DNA of 64,000 bases from Amycolatopsis sp. GM8 (lineage in GTDB: Bacteria; Actinomycetota; Actinomycetes; Mycobacteriales; Pseudonocardiaceae), in contig NZ_JAJKFK010000004.1 in the NCBI RefSeq assembly GCF_021653975.1, forward strand, positions 680,936-744,935. The letters are read 5' to 3'. The notes below the pieces were generated by a model that was not told the DNA's origin, searched no databases, and was given only the letters and a program-made list of their open reading frames with translations. The translations under genes were made by a program, and so were the position numbers. Each line of letters begins with the position of its first letter. Within the stretch, counting starts at the first letter, position 1. Below are positions 47,499 through 56,181 of this stretch, piece after piece.

Positions 47499-47910
47499 GC
47501 AGCCGCGCGCCGAGAACCGGACGCGGGTTCGCGGTGCCATGACGGCCGAGGAAGAGACCTGGTTCGACGCCGACGCGGGGCCACTGGCGCGGCCCTACAC
47601 GGTCACCGGCGGCCGGACCCGCACCGACACCATCGGCCTCGACCTGCTCACCCTGGTCGTCGCGGTGACCACGATCATGGAGGCGGCGATCCTGCCGCAG
47701 GAGTACGCCCGCGTCGTGCGCCTGTGCCAGCAGCCGTTGTCCGTGGCCGAGGTCGCCGCGTACCTCGAGCTGCCGCTGCCGGTCGTGAAGGTGCTGCTCG
47801 CCGACCTGATCGAGCAGAACCACGTCATCTTCCGCAGTGCCACCTCGATGGCCGCGGCCCCGGACGAACGCATCCTCCAGGCGGTGCTCGATGGCATCCG
47901 CAGACTCTGA
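47485..47910 (+). CDS. cvnC: DUF742 family protein CvnC
   Basis: 141 residues (123 if the ATG at 47539 is used) with the DUF742 pattern AGPLARPYTVTGGRTRTD near the start. QEYARVVRLCQQPLSVAEVAAYL and LPVVKVLLADLIEQ follow, a winged-helix-like fold lacking an obvious DNA contact role. It is the third component of the conservon. The frame opens at GTG 47485 inside cvnB; the stretch before the later ATG has little conservation and no clear ribosome site favours either. The end overlaps cvnD. Confidence 0.9.
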   Translation: MVTHEQPRAENRTRVRGAMTAEEETWFDADAGPLARPYTVTGGRTRTDTIGLDLLTLVVAVTTIMEAAILPQEYARVVRLCQQPLSVAEVAAYLELPLPVVKVLLADLIEQNHVIFRSATSMAAAPDERILQAVLDGIRRL

Positions 47911-48571
47911 TAGGGCGGCAACAACAGTGGACTCCCCCGTTCGAGGGCAGCTCTCGAACCCCGGTGCCCAGCAAGGCATCCCGCATTACCGGCGCAACCT
48001 CAACGCGATGACGCTGAAGCTGCTCGTCGCGGGCGGGTTCGGCGTCGGCAAGACGACGATGGTCGGCTCGGTCAGCGAGGTGCCCCCGCTGCACACCGAG
48101 GAAGCGCTGACCGCGGCGTCCGCGAGCGTCGACGACCTGACCGGCGTGGAGAAGAAGACGACCACGACGGTCGCGCTCGACTTCGGGCGCATCACGATCA
48201 ACCCCGAGCTGATCCTGTACCTGTTCGGCACGCCGGGGCAGGACCGGTTCTGGTTCATGTGGGACGAGCTCGCCGTCGGCGCGCTGGGCGCGGTGATCCT
48301 CGCCGACACGCGCCGGCTGGAGAGCTGCTTCCCGGCGGTGGACTTCTTCGAGCGGCGCGGCGTGCCGTTCGTGGTCGGGGTGAACTGCTTCGACGACGCG
48401 TACCGCTACGGCACCGAAGAGGTCCGGGACGCCCTGGAACTCGACCGGGGCATCCCGGTGCTGCTGTGCGACGCGCGCGAGAAGGAGTCGACCAAGCAGG
48501 TCCTGATCACCCTCATCGAACACGTGATGGGCACCAAGAAAACCCTGACCTCCGCCTACCGCCTCTCCTGA
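47891..48571 (+). CDS. cvnD: Conservon small GTPase CvnD
   Basis: 226 residues. The P-loop GGFGVGKTT is at ~48-56. The switch region is SASVDDLTGVEKKTTTTVALDFG, and G3 is LFGTPGQDRFWFMWDE (GTPGQ for DTPGQ). G4 is the altered VNCFD in place of NKxD, as is usual for CvnD. The N-terminal ~40 residues are a polar extension. It cycles between GDP and GTP in complex with CvnB. The ATG at 47891 lies inside cvnC. The gene ends 8 nt before a 21-bp repeat array shared with a convergent hyuB gene. Confidence 0.94.
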   Translation: MASADSDRAATTVDSPVRGQLSNPGAQQGIPHYRRNLNAMTLKLLVAGGFGVGKTTMVGSVSEVPPLHTEEALTAASASVDDLTGVEKKTTTTVALDFGRITINPELILYLFGTPGQDRFWFMWDELAVGALGAVILADTRRLESCFPAVDFFERRGVPFVVGVNCFDDAYRYGTEEVRDALELDRGIPVLLCDAREKESTKQVLITLIEHVMGTKKTLTSAYRLS

Positions 48572-48578
48572 CCCCCGC

Positions 48579-48662
48579 GAGTCCGACCCTCAGGACGCCG
48601 AGTCCGACACTCGCGACAGCGAGTCCGACGCTCAGGACGGCGAGTCCGACGCTCGGCTACGA
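48579..48662. repeat. Array of four 21-bp units, family A, between convergent genes
   Basis: Units starting GAGTCCGAC lie at 48579, 48600, 48621 and 48642, each 21 bp, with tails such as CCTCAGGACGCC and GCTCAGGACGGC. The array fills the 85-nt gap between cvnD and the convergent hyuB gene, and its last unit overlaps the hyuB stop codon at 48657-48659. It is the same family as in 6440-6868. Confidence 0.85.
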
Positions 48663-50336
48663 CTCGCCGATGCCGTACCGGCTCAGCGCCCGGTCCGCGG
48701 TGATGTTCCGGTCGGCGACGTCGGCCCGCACGTCCTGCGCCGCGCGCTCGACCGGGTCGCCGTAGCCGCCGCCCCCGCCGGTCGCACAGCGGATCACGTC
48801 GCCCTGGCGGATCGCGGTGCCGTTGACCTTCAGCATCCGCCGCTCGTCGGCCCGCCCGGGGTTGATCACGACCTCGGGCCCGGCCGCGTCCTCGCCACCG
48901 AACAGGCCCCACGCGGGTTGCCGCGACCGTTCGAACCACAGCGACAGCGAGCAGTCGGTCTGCGCCTCGTACTCCCGTACGACCCCGTTGCCGCCGCGCC
49001 ACCGGCCGGCCCCGCCGGAGTCGGGACGGATGCGATATTCGGTGATACGGAAGGGATAACGCGTCTCCAGTACCTCGATCGGGATGTCTTTCAGCGACCC
49101 GTTCACGTTGTTGATGAGAGCGCTTTCCCCGTCCGACCCCGACCACGCGCCCCAGCCGCCGACGGTGGCCTCCAGGCTGACGAACTCGCGGTCGAACCGG
49201 GGGTCCAGACCGGACGTGAGCACGATCATCGAGTCGCCGTGGCTCGCGCCGGCGACCCGGTCCGGCATCGCGGGCGCGAGCGCGCGGGCGACCATGTCGA
49301 TCAGCAGGCCCAGATGCGAGAAGTACCACTGGCACGCGGCGGGCGCGGTCGCTCCCAGCACCGAGCCTTCCCGGACCTGGGTGGTCATCGTGCGGAACGA
49401 GCCGCCGTTGCCCGGCAGATCGGGGCTCACCAGCAGCTTGTAGCCCACTCGCAGCGCCGAAATCGCTTGTGGCACACCACAGTTGACCGGGCCGGTGGTC
49501 TGGTCGGCGGACTCGGTGACATCGAAGTCGATCGTGTCCCCGGTCACGGTGATCCGCAGCCGGATCGGGATCGGTGTCTCGATCGCGACGCCGTCGTTGT
49601 CCAGCACGCCTTCGGCCGCGTAGACACCGTCGGGGATGGCGGCGATGGTCTCGCGTTCCAGCAGCTCGGTCTGGCGGAAGATCTCGTCGCGCGCCCGTTC
49701 CAGGGTCTCGAGCCCGAACCGGTCGACGATTTCGCGCAGCCGCTGCTCCCCCATCGTGATGCAGGCGATCATCGCGTGCATGTCACCCGTTGTGGGATAA
49801 GGGAAACGCACGTTACGCGCGATCGTGTCCATCAGCGCGGCCTCGTCCCGGCCACCGCTGACGAGCTTCTGCGGACCGAGCCGCAGGCCCTCCTGGAAGA
49901 TCGACACGGAGTCCATCGAACCGCCGGGATCCTTGGAACCGACGTCGATCCAGTGCGCGCGGGACGCGGTGAAACCGATCAGCGTGTCCCCGGCGAACAC
50001 CGGGCCGAAGATCGTGACGTCGTTGAGGTGCGTGCCGCCGAGGTAGCTGTCGTTGAGGATCCACACATCGCCCGGCTGCCACACTTGGCGGCCGAACTGC
50101 TCTTCCGTTGCCCTGGTACAGGTTTCCAGGTTTCCCAGGAAGATCGGCAGTCCCGCGGACTGGCCGAGCACCTGGTGCCGGGCGTCGAGCAGCGCGACCA
50201 CGCAGTCGCCGCATTCGTAGATGATGGGCGTGTACGCCGAGCGGATCAGCGTGGCGTTCATGTCGTCCGCGGCGGAGTTGAGCGCGTTGCGGATGATCTC
50301 GACGGTCACCGGGTCGACGCCGGTCGTGGCGGTCAC
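48657..50336 (-). CDS. hyuB: Hydantoinase B/oxoprolinase family subunit (second copy)
   Basis: 559 residues of the HyuB family with TVEIIRNALNSAADDMNATL at the start, QPGDVWILNDSYLGGTHLND, GGSFRTMTTQVREGSVLG and the glycine-rich C-terminal CATGGGGGYGDPVERAAQD. The GTG at 50336 overlaps the hyuA stop (GTGA); longer upstream frames are shadows of hyuA. It forms the second HyuAB pair, next to the hydroxyproline genes. A five-membered lactam such as 5-oxoproline would fit that setting, but this is inference. Confidence 0.92.
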   Translation of the reverse strand: MTATTGVDPVTVEIIRNALNSAADDMNATLIRSAYTPIIYECGDCVVALLDARHQVLGQSAGLPIFLGNLETCTRATEEQFGRQVWQPGDVWILNDSYLGGTHLNDVTIFGPVFAGDTLIGFTASRAHWIDVGSKDPGGSMDSVSIFQEGLRLGPQKLVSGGRDEAALMDTIARNVRFPYPTTGDMHAMIACITMGEQRLREIVDRFGLETLERARDEIFRQTELLERETIAAIPDGVYAAEGVLDNDGVAIETPIPIRLRITVTGDTIDFDVTESADQTTGPVNCGVPQAISALRVGYKLLVSPDLPGNGGSFRTMTTQVREGSVLGATAPAACQWYFSHLGLLIDMVARALAPAMPDRVAGASHGDSMIVLTSGLDPRFDREFVSLEATVGGWGAWSGSDGESALINNVNGSLKDIPIEVLETRYPFRITEYRIRPDSGGAGRWRGGNGVVREYEAQTDCSLSLWFERSRQPAWGLFGGEDAAGPEVVINPGRADERRMLKVNGTAIRQGDVIRCATGGGGGYGDPVERAAQDVRADVADRNITADRALSRYGIGES

Positions 50337-52378
50337 TGGGCCTCCTTGGCTCGGATGATGAGCGAACCGATCTCGTCCACCGACACCGAGTACTCCGGCG
50401 GGACGACGGTGGTGGCGGTGTCCTCGAGGATCACCGCGGGTCCTTGGAAGGCATGTCCCGCAAGGAGATCGTCGCGGCGCACCACGACCGAGTCCCGCGG
50501 TGTGCCACCGAAGACGACCGGTTTGGTCTCGTACGGGAACTCTGACGACTGCGCCTGCGGCCACTTCTGCGGTTCCGGGCGGCCGAGGTCACCGAACGCG
50601 GCGCTGCGCACGGTGACGAACTCGATGGGCGCGCCGAGGTTCGCGTGCCCGTAGCGGCTCTGGTGCATCTCGGCGAACCGCTCGGCGATGGTCTTCAGGA
50701 AGTCCGGTGTGGACGGTTCGTCCTTACCGATCAGCGGCACGGTGAGGGTGTATTCCTGTGCGGCGTAACGGATGTCGACCGAGTGCGCCACCGATCGGTG
50801 ATCCCGCCCCACTCCCTCTTCGCCCAAAGTGGACAGTCCGTGGTCTTCGAGCCGGGTGAGCACCGCGCTCAGGTCCGCGCCGTCGAGGTCCTCGTCGAGG
50901 AAGAAGTACGGTTCGGTGAAGTCCTTGCGGATCTTCGTCTGCAGCATGCCCCAGGCGGAGAACGCGCCGGGGAACCGCGGCACGATCGTCTCGGCGATAC
51001 CCAGTTCGCGGGCGAGGAACACGGCGTGCATCGGGCCGGCGCCGCCGAACGCGACCAGGCTCGAGTCGCGCGGCTCGATCCCACGGGACACCGTGATCGT
51101 CCGGATCGCCTGTGCCATCTTGGAGTTCGCCACGTCGCAGATGCCCTCGGCCATCGCGACCGCGTCCAGATCGAAGGTCCGGCCCAGTTCCCGGACCGCG
51201 GTGAAAGCGCTTTCCGGGTCGAGGGTCAGCTGCCCGCCCGCGAAACCCTCCGGGTCGATCCGGCCGAGCACGAGGTTCGCGTCGGTCACGGTCGGCTCGG
51301 TGCCGCCGCGCCCGTAGCAGGCCGGCCCGGGCCGTGCCCCGGCCGAGCGCGGGCCGACGCGCAGGCCGCCGGCCTCGACCCAGGCCACCGAACCGCCGCC
51401 GGCGCCGACGGTGTGGATGTTGACCACGCTCATCAGCATCGGCAGCCCTTCCAGGTGTGCCTCGGCCGACACGTCGGGCTCGCCGTCGACGATGAGCGAG
51501 ACGTCGAACGAGGTGCCACCCATGTCGATGCCGATCAGGTGCGGGCGGTCGCTGATCCGGGACAGCTCGGCGCCCGCGATCGCCCCGCCGACCGGGCCCG
51601 AGAGCAGGGTCTGCAGCGGCCGGGCGCGGGCGGAGTCGGCGGTGAGGATGCCCCCGGAGGACTGCATGACGTGCAGCGGGACGTCCAGGCCGCCGTCACG
51701 CAGCCGGACTTCGAGGTGGCTCAGGTAGTTGCGGACGATCGGGCCCGTGTACGCCTCGATGACCGCCGAGGACGTGCGTTCGTACTCGCGCCATTCCTTC
51801 GCGGCCTCGTGCGAGAGCGACACGGTGAAGTCCTCGCCCAGCTCGTCGAGCACGATCTCGCGGGCGCGCAGCTCGTGCGCGGGGTTGGCGTAGCTGAACA
51901 GCAGGGCGATCGCGATCGCGCCGTGGCCGCGTCCCCGGGCGGTTTTCGCCGCGTCGCGCACGGCTTCTTCGTCCAGCGGCGTCAACTCGGTGCCGTCAGG
52001 CGCGATGCGGCCGCCGATGCCGACCACGTCGCGGCGCGGCACGAGCGGCTCCGGCTTGCGGTAGTGCAGGTCGTACAGGCGGGTCCGGGGGCCGCGCGCG
52101 ATGTGGTAGCTGTCCTCGACGCCGGCCGTGCCGAGCAGGAGGACGGGCACGCCGCGGCGTTCGAGGAAGGCGTTGAGGCCCTGGGTGGTGCCGTGCACGA
52201 GGAAGCCGATGTCGCCCGGCGAGTCGACGATCGAGGTCAGGCCGGCGAGCACGCCCTCGCTCAGGTCGTCGGGGGTGGTGGACGCCTTGCTCGCCGCGAA
52301 CACCCCGGCTTCGTCGTCGTAGGTGACCACATCGGTGAAGGTGCCCCCGATGTCCATCGACACGCGGTACCGCGCCAT
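50333..52378 (-). CDS. hyuA: Hydantoinase A/oxoprolinase family subunit (second copy)
   Basis: 681 residues. ASKHA-type ATP motifs are YRVSMDIGGTFTDVVTYDD and LIGIDMGGTSFDVSLI. FLVHGTTQGLNAFLERRG, VSLSHEAAKEWREYERTSS and GPRSAGARPGPACYGRGG are the family marks. The ATG at 52378 was preferred over an ATG four codons upstream because it begins at the conserved strand. Its promoter region (52379-52502) includes a TGTGCTGCCCGCACC motif shared with the first hyuA promoter. An inverted 21-bp repeat array separates it from the gntR gene upstream on the same strand. Confidence 0.93.
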   Translation of the reverse strand: MARYRVSMDIGGTFTDVVTYDDEAGVFAASKASTTPDDLSEGVLAGLTSIVDSPGDIGFLVHGTTQGLNAFLERRGVPVLLLGTAGVEDSYHIARGPRTRLYDLHYRKPEPLVPRRDVVGIGGRIAPDGTELTPLDEEAVRDAAKTARGRGHGAIAIALLFSYANPAHELRAREIVLDELGEDFTVSLSHEAAKEWREYERTSSAVIEAYTGPIVRNYLSHLEVRLRDGGLDVPLHVMQSSGGILTADSARARPLQTLLSGPVGGAIAGAELSRISDRPHLIGIDMGGTSFDVSLIVDGEPDVSAEAHLEGLPMLMSVVNIHTVGAGGGSVAWVEAGGLRVGPRSAGARPGPACYGRGGTEPTVTDANLVLGRIDPEGFAGGQLTLDPESAFTAVRELGRTFDLDAVAMAEGICDVANSKMAQAIRTITVSRGIEPRDSSLVAFGGAGPMHAVFLARELGIAETIVPRFPGAFSAWGMLQTKIRKDFTEPYFFLDEDLDGADLSAVLTRLEDHGLSTLGEEGVGRDHRSVAHSVDIRYAAQEYTLTVPLIGKDEPSTPDFLKTIAERFAEMHQSRYGHANLGAPIEFVTVRSAAFGDLGRPEPQKWPQAQSSEFPYETKPVVFGGTPRDSVVVRRDDLLAGHAFQGPAVILEDTATTVVPPEYSVSVDEIGSLIIRAKEAQ

Positions 52379-52437
52379 GACGAACTCCAATCCAGCAGAC
52401 GTGCCTGGAAAGTTAGAAGTCCGCCGGTGCCGCGCGG

Positions 52438-52452
52438 TGTGCTGCCCGCACC
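52438..52452. promoter_or_regulatory. Motif shared with the first hyuA promoter
   Basis: TGTGCTGCCCGCACC matches 13 of 15 bases of the palindrome at 36934-36948. It lies about 60 nt upstream of the second hyuA start. It is a candidate site for the PucR regulator encoded at 42838. Confidence 0.4.
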
Positions 52453-52502
52453 CGCACGCGGCGCGCGACTATGCGCCGCGCACGGCGCACCTCCACGACG
52501 GC

Positions 52503-52665
52503 GAGTCCGACGTTCCAGACGCCGAGTTCGACGTTCAGGACGCTGACTTCGACACTGGCGATGGCCGGACGGTGGCCCGCCGTCGAACTCGCCGTCGTGG
52601 GCGTCGAACTCGGCGTCGCGAGCGTCGGACTCGGCGTCGTGGGGGTCGGACTCGCGGTGGGGGTC
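52503..52665. repeat. Inverted array of seven 21-bp units, family A (three forward, four reverse)
   Basis: Forward units begin GAGTCCGAC, GAGTTCGAC and GACTTCGAC at 52503, 52524 and 52545. After a 16-nt centre, four reverse units (GTCGAACTCG or GTCGGACTCG) begin at 52582, 52603, 52624 and 52645. The opposite halves can pair into a long hairpin. The last unit overlaps the gntR stop codon. Unlike the other arrays it sits between genes on the same strand, where it could insulate the gntR operon from hyuAB. Confidence 0.85.
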
Positions 52666-53329
52666 AGTGGGCCCAGATGCCGCGGACGTGGCGGATGTGG
52701 CGGCGCATCAGGGCCTCCGCGCCGTCGGCGTCGCCCGCGGCGACCAGGTCCAGCAGTTCCGCGTGCTCGTGCGACGAGGGCACCAGTTCGCCCGCGTCGG
52801 CGAGCGAGCGCAGGCCGTAGATGCGGGATCGCGCGCGCAGCGACCGGACCGTCTCCACCAGGTGCGAGTTGCCGGCCTCGGCGAGCAGGCCCAGGTGGAA
52901 CTCCAGGTCCGCCTTGACGTGGGTGATCAGGTTGCCCGCCGCCGCGGCCTCCTCGATCGCCGTCGCCAGCGGGCGCAGCCGCTCGATGACCGCCGGGTCC
53001 ACCCCGGCCTCGGTGATCCGCCGGACCGTCGGCACCTCGATCAGCGCGCGCAGCTCGCTGAGGTCGTCGAGGTCCTTTTCGGACAGTTCGGTGACCCGGA
53101 AACCCTTGTTCCGCACCGTTTCGATGAGGCCTTCCTTGGCCAGGTCGAGCATCGCCTCGCGGACCGGGGTGGCCGACACGCCGAACTGCGCGGCCAGGCT
53201 CGGCGCCGAGTACACGACCCCGGGCCGCAGCTCGCCGGAGATGACAGCCGCGCGCAGGGTCTGGATGATCTCGTCACGCAGGTTCGCGCGCGTCCGGAAC
53301 GACGGCAGCGCCGGGTGTTCAATGGTCAC
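52664..53329 (-). CDS. GntR family transcriptional regulator (FadR/FCD type)
   Basis: 221 residues. The N-terminal winged helix is at ~10-75 (LRDEIIQTLRAAVISGELRPG, AAQFGVSATPVREAMLDLA). The FCD ligand domain includes the metal-binding Asp/His set (DLEFHLGLLAEAGN, SSHEHAELLDLVAAGD, RHIRHVRG). The GTG at 53329 has GGGAG ahead; longer frames overlap the reductase gene. It is the last gene of the leftward hydroxyproline operon. A TATGTSACATTGYAC motif shared by the two island promoters (56138, 62391) is the likely operator, with hydroxyproline or an intermediate as inducer. Confidence 0.9.
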   Translation of the reverse strand: MTIEHPALPSFRTRANLRDEIIQTLRAAVISGELRPGVVYSAPSLAAQFGVSATPVREAMLDLAKEGLIETVRNKGFRVTELSEKDLDDLSELRALIEVPTVRRITEAGVDPAVIERLRPLATAIEEAAAAGNLITHVKADLEFHLGLLAEAGNSHLVETVRSLRARSRIYGLRSLADAGELVPSSHEHAELLDLVAAGDADGAEALMRRHIRHVRGIWAH

Positions 53330-54197
53330 GATCTCTCCCGGCTTGGTAGTCCGTCGCGGCGACCACCAGATCTTCCCACGCCATCCCCACGCTCTTGAAA
53401 AACCGCGGCCGGCCCGGCGCGGCTTTCGCTTCTCCGCGCACGACGGCGGCCAGGCCGAGCAGCTCGTCCGCCGGGCACGCGCCCGCACGCACCGCCTGCA
53501 CGATGTCGCCCGCCTCACGCAGCGCCGTCTCCCGCGACTCCACCACGACCGTCGAGCGGCGCACGGTCTCGTCGTCGACCTCGCGGGCCTCCGGTTCGTG
53601 CGACCCCACCGCGACGACCGTCGTATCGGGCCCCAGCAAAGCACCATCGAACAGCGGCGTGCGTGACGTCGTGCAGCACGCCACGAGGCCCGCGCCCGCC
53701 ACGTCTGACGGCGAACCCACCCGGCCGCCGACCGCCGCTGCCAGCGCTTCCGCACGCGCGGGATCCCGCCCGACCACGACGACTTCCGACGCCGGCCGCA
53801 CCGCCCGCAGCGCCTCGACATGGCCGCGTGCCTGCGGTCCCGCGCCGAACACCACGAGCCGCGCCGCGTCCGGTTCGGCGAGCGCGTCCACCGCGACCGC
53901 GGATACCGCCGCCGTCCGCACCAACGTCAGCTCGACCGCGTCCAATACGTTCAGCACCGCCAGCGTTTCCGCGTCCAGCAACAGGTACTGGCCCTGGATG
54001 CGCGGGAGCCCGCGCGCGGGATTGCCGGGCGCGACCGTCGCCACCTTCACCCCGGCGTACCGCCCCCATTCGGCGGGCATCAGCAGCAACTGCCCCTGCC
54101 GCACCGGCACCGCCGACCGCGGCGAGTCCGCCTCGGGGTCGAGTCCACCCCGCAGCGCCGCGGCCAGCGCGTCGACGGCCGCCCGCAGCCCGATCAC
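53319..54197 (-). CDS. Ornithine cyclodeaminase/mu-crystallin family protein, probable delta1-pyrroline-2-carboxylate reductase
   Basis: 292 residues. The N-terminal substrate half (VPVRQGQLLLMPAEWGRYAG with the conserved Lys in VKVATVAPGN) is followed by a Rossmann domain with ARLVVFGAGPQARGHVEAL and VVVGRDPARAEAL. In hydroxyproline gene sets this family reduces delta1-pyrroline-2-carboxylate, the product of 3-hydroxyproline dehydration, to L-proline. Aconitase X in the same island fits that role. The GTG at 54197 overlaps the epimerase stop (GTGA), and the end overlaps gntR by 11 nt. Confidence 0.86.
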   Translation of the reverse strand: MIGLRAAVDALAAALRGGLDPEADSPRSAVPVRQGQLLLMPAEWGRYAGVKVATVAPGNPARGLPRIQGQYLLLDAETLAVLNVLDAVELTLVRTAAVSAVAVDALAEPDAARLVVFGAGPQARGHVEALRAVRPASEVVVVGRDPARAEALAAAVGGRVGSPSDVAGAGLVACCTTSRTPLFDGALLGPDTTVVAVGSHEPEAREVDDETVRRSTVVVESRETALREAGDIVQAVRAGACPADELLGLAAVVRGEAKAAPGRPRFFKSVGMAWEDLVVAATDYQAGRDRDH

Positions 54198-55195
54198 AGT
54201 TCGAAACCCGCGGGGAACGGGTCGGCGGGGTCGAGGAAGTACTGCGCCGTGCCGGTCACCCAGGCCCGGCCGGTGATCGTCGGGACGACCGCGGGCACGC
54301 CCGCGACCTCGGTCTCCTCGACGAGCCGGCCGATGAACTGGGTACCGATGAACGACTCGTTGCGGAAGTCGGTGTGCAACGGCAGCTCGCCGCGCGCGTG
54401 CAGCTGCGCCATCCGCGCGCTGGTGCCGGTGCCGCACGGCGACCGGTCGAACCAGCCGGGGTGGATGGCCATCGCGTGCCGCGAATGCCGCGCGTCGGAC
54501 CCGGGCGCGGCGAGGTACACGTGGTGGCATCCGGCGATCTCCGGGTTCACCGGGTGCACCGGCCGGTCGTGCGAGTTGATCGCCGCCATGACGGCGAGCC
54601 CGGCGTCGAGCAGCTTCTGCTTCTGGGCACGGTCGAACGGCAGGCCCAGCTCCGCCAGCTCGACGATCGCGTAGAAGTTGCCGCCGAACGCCAGGTCGTA
54701 GCGCACCTGGCCGAGCCCGGGGACCTCCACCTTGCGGTCCAGCCCGACCGAGAACGACGGCACATTCCGGATCGTCACCGCGCGCGCCGCCCCGTCCTCG
54801 ACGGCGACCTCGGCCACGACCAGGCCGGCCGGGGTGTCGAGCCGGACGGTGGTGACCGGCTCGGTGACCTCGACCATGCCGGTCTCGACGAGCACGGTGG
54901 CGACGCCGATGGTGCCGTGCCCGCACATCGGCAGGCAGCCGGAGACCTCGATGAACAGCACGCCCCAGTCGGCGTCCGCGCGGGCCGGCGGCTGCAGGAT
55001 CGCGCCGCTCATCGCGGAGTGCCCGCGCGGCTCGTTCATCAGCAGCTGCCGCAGGTGGTCGAGATGCTCGATGAAGTACCGCCGCCGGTCGGACATCGTC
55101 TCGCCGGGGACCACGCCGACGCCGCCGGTGATGACGCGCGTCGGCATGCCCTCGGTGTGTGAGTCCACCGCGTGGAAAACCCGTTCGGTGCGCAT
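54194..55195 (-). CDS. 4-hydroxyproline 2-epimerase (proline racemase family)
   Basis: 333 residues of the proline racemase fold. Both catalytic cysteines are present: Cys91 in CLPMCGHGTIG and Cys254 in DRSPCGTGTSA. Trans-3-hydroxyproline dehydratases have Thr at the second position, so epimerisation is expected. It converts trans-4-hydroxy-L-proline to cis-4-hydroxy-D-proline, the first step of the bacterial pathway. The ATG at 55195 is 5 nt after the DHDPS-family gene. The D-isomer would be oxidised by the three-subunit dehydrogenase encoded at 59635-62382. Confidence 0.93.
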   Translation of the reverse strand: MRTERVFHAVDSHTEGMPTRVITGGVGVVPGETMSDRRRYFIEHLDHLRQLLMNEPRGHSAMSGAILQPPARADADWGVLFIEVSGCLPMCGHGTIGVATVLVETGMVEVTEPVTTVRLDTPAGLVVAEVAVEDGAARAVTIRNVPSFSVGLDRKVEVPGLGQVRYDLAFGGNFYAIVELAELGLPFDRAQKQKLLDAGLAVMAAINSHDRPVHPVNPEIAGCHHVYLAAPGSDARHSRHAMAIHPGWFDRSPCGTGTSARMAQLHARGELPLHTDFRNESFIGTQFIGRLVEETEVAGVPAVVPTITGRAWVTGTAQYFLDPADPFPAGFEL

Positions 55196-55200
55196 GATCC

Positions 55201-56088
55201 CTAGCCGAGCCCTTCCGCCAGCGCCTTTTCCGTCGCCTCGCGGACCAGCTTCGCGTGCTCCTCCGTGAGCGGCACCCGCGGGTGCCGGCACCGGCCGCCG
55301 TAGCGGCCGGCGAGGTCCATGCTCAGCTTGATCGCCTGGACGAACTCGGTGCGCGAGTCCCAGCGCAGCAACGGGTGCAGCTGCCGGTACAGCGGGACGG
55401 CCGTCTCCAGGTCGCCCGCGGTCGCCGCGCGCCACAGCTGGACGCAGGCCTTCGGGAACGCGTTGGGATAACCGGAAACCCAGCCGGGCGCGCCCGCGAT
55501 CGCGAGTTCCAGCGTGACGTCGTCCGCTCCACAAAGGACATCGAGCCCCGGGGCCAGCTCGGCGATCCGGTACGGGCGCCGGACGTCGCCGGAGAACTCC
55601 TTGACCCCGACGATGAGCCCTTCCGCGTGCAGCTCCGCGAGCAGTTCCGGGACGAGATCGACCTTGGTGTCGAACGGGTTGTTGTACGCGACGATCGGCA
55701 GTCCGGCCTTCGCGACCTCCCGGTAGTGCGCGATCACCGCGCGCTCGTCGGCGCGATAAGCGTTGGGCGGCAACAACATCACGGCCGGACAGCCCAGCTC
55801 GGCGGCATGCTCGGCCCACCTGCGTGACTCCGCCGCGCCGTAAGCGGCGACGCCGGGCATCACGGTGAAGCCCTCGGGCGCGGCCTCGAGCGCGGTGGCG
55901 ACGACGCGCGAGCGCTCCTCGGGGGTCAGCGTCTGGTACTCCCCCAGCGAGCCGTTCGGGGTCGCGCCGTCGCAGCCTTCGGCGGCGAGCCAGGCGATGT
56001 GCTCGCCGTACTTGTCGAAGTCGACCGCGAGGGTCTCCGTGAGCGGCAACGCGGTCGCCACCAGAACTCCGTGCCATGCAGCGGTCAT
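55201..56088 (-). CDS. DHDPS/NanA family lyase, probable 1-pyrroline-4-hydroxy-2-carboxylate deaminase
   Basis: 295 residues of the class I aldolase TIM barrel. The Schiff-base Lys163 is in IVGVKEFSGD and the catalytic Tyr135 in IVAYNNPFD; the GxxGE signature reads NGSLGEYQTL. Next to a 4-hydroxyproline epimerase and D-hydroxyproline dehydrogenase, the expected reaction is deamination of pyrroline-hydroxy-carboxylate to 2-oxoglutarate semialdehyde. The ATG at 56088 is preferred over the ATG 15 codons upstream. It heads the leftward operon; the shared promoter gap with the MFS gene carries a GntR-type motif. Confidence 0.86.
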   Translation of the reverse strand: MTAAWHGVLVATALPLTETLAVDFDKYGEHIAWLAAEGCDGATPNGSLGEYQTLTPEERSRVVATALEAAPEGFTVMPGVAAYGAAESRRWAEHAAELGCPAVMLLPPNAYRADERAVIAHYREVAKAGLPIVAYNNPFDTKVDLVPELLAELHAEGLIVGVKEFSGDVRRPYRIAELAPGLDVLCGADDVTLELAIAGAPGWVSGYPNAFPKACVQLWRAATAGDLETAVPLYRQLHPLLRWDSRTEFVQAIKLSMDLAGRYGGRCRHPRVPLTEEHAKLVREATEKALAEGLG

Positions 56089-56137
56089 GGGCCCTCCCAA
56101 GTCGGCCTTACACAACTGTAACCATCGTGCCATGTGC

Positions 56138-56153
56138 TATGTGACATTGTACA
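56138..56153. promoter_or_regulatory. Candidate GntR operator in the divergent lyase/MFS promoter
   Basis: TATGTGACATTGTACA has near-dyad TGT/ACA ends typical of FadR-subfamily sites. It recurs as TATGTCACATTGCACT at 62391-62406, in front of the dehydrogenase operon (13 of 16 identical). It lies 29 nt before the MFS start and about 50 nt before the lyase start. Confidence 0.65.
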
Positions 56154-56181
56154 GAGAACCTCGTCCCCGCTGGAGGAACTC

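Noticed and set aside
54194-56077. A fused 627-residue lyase-epimerase protein
   Set aside because: The upstream half of that frame is an out-of-frame shadow of the DHDPS-family gene; the epimerase starts at the ATG at 55195.
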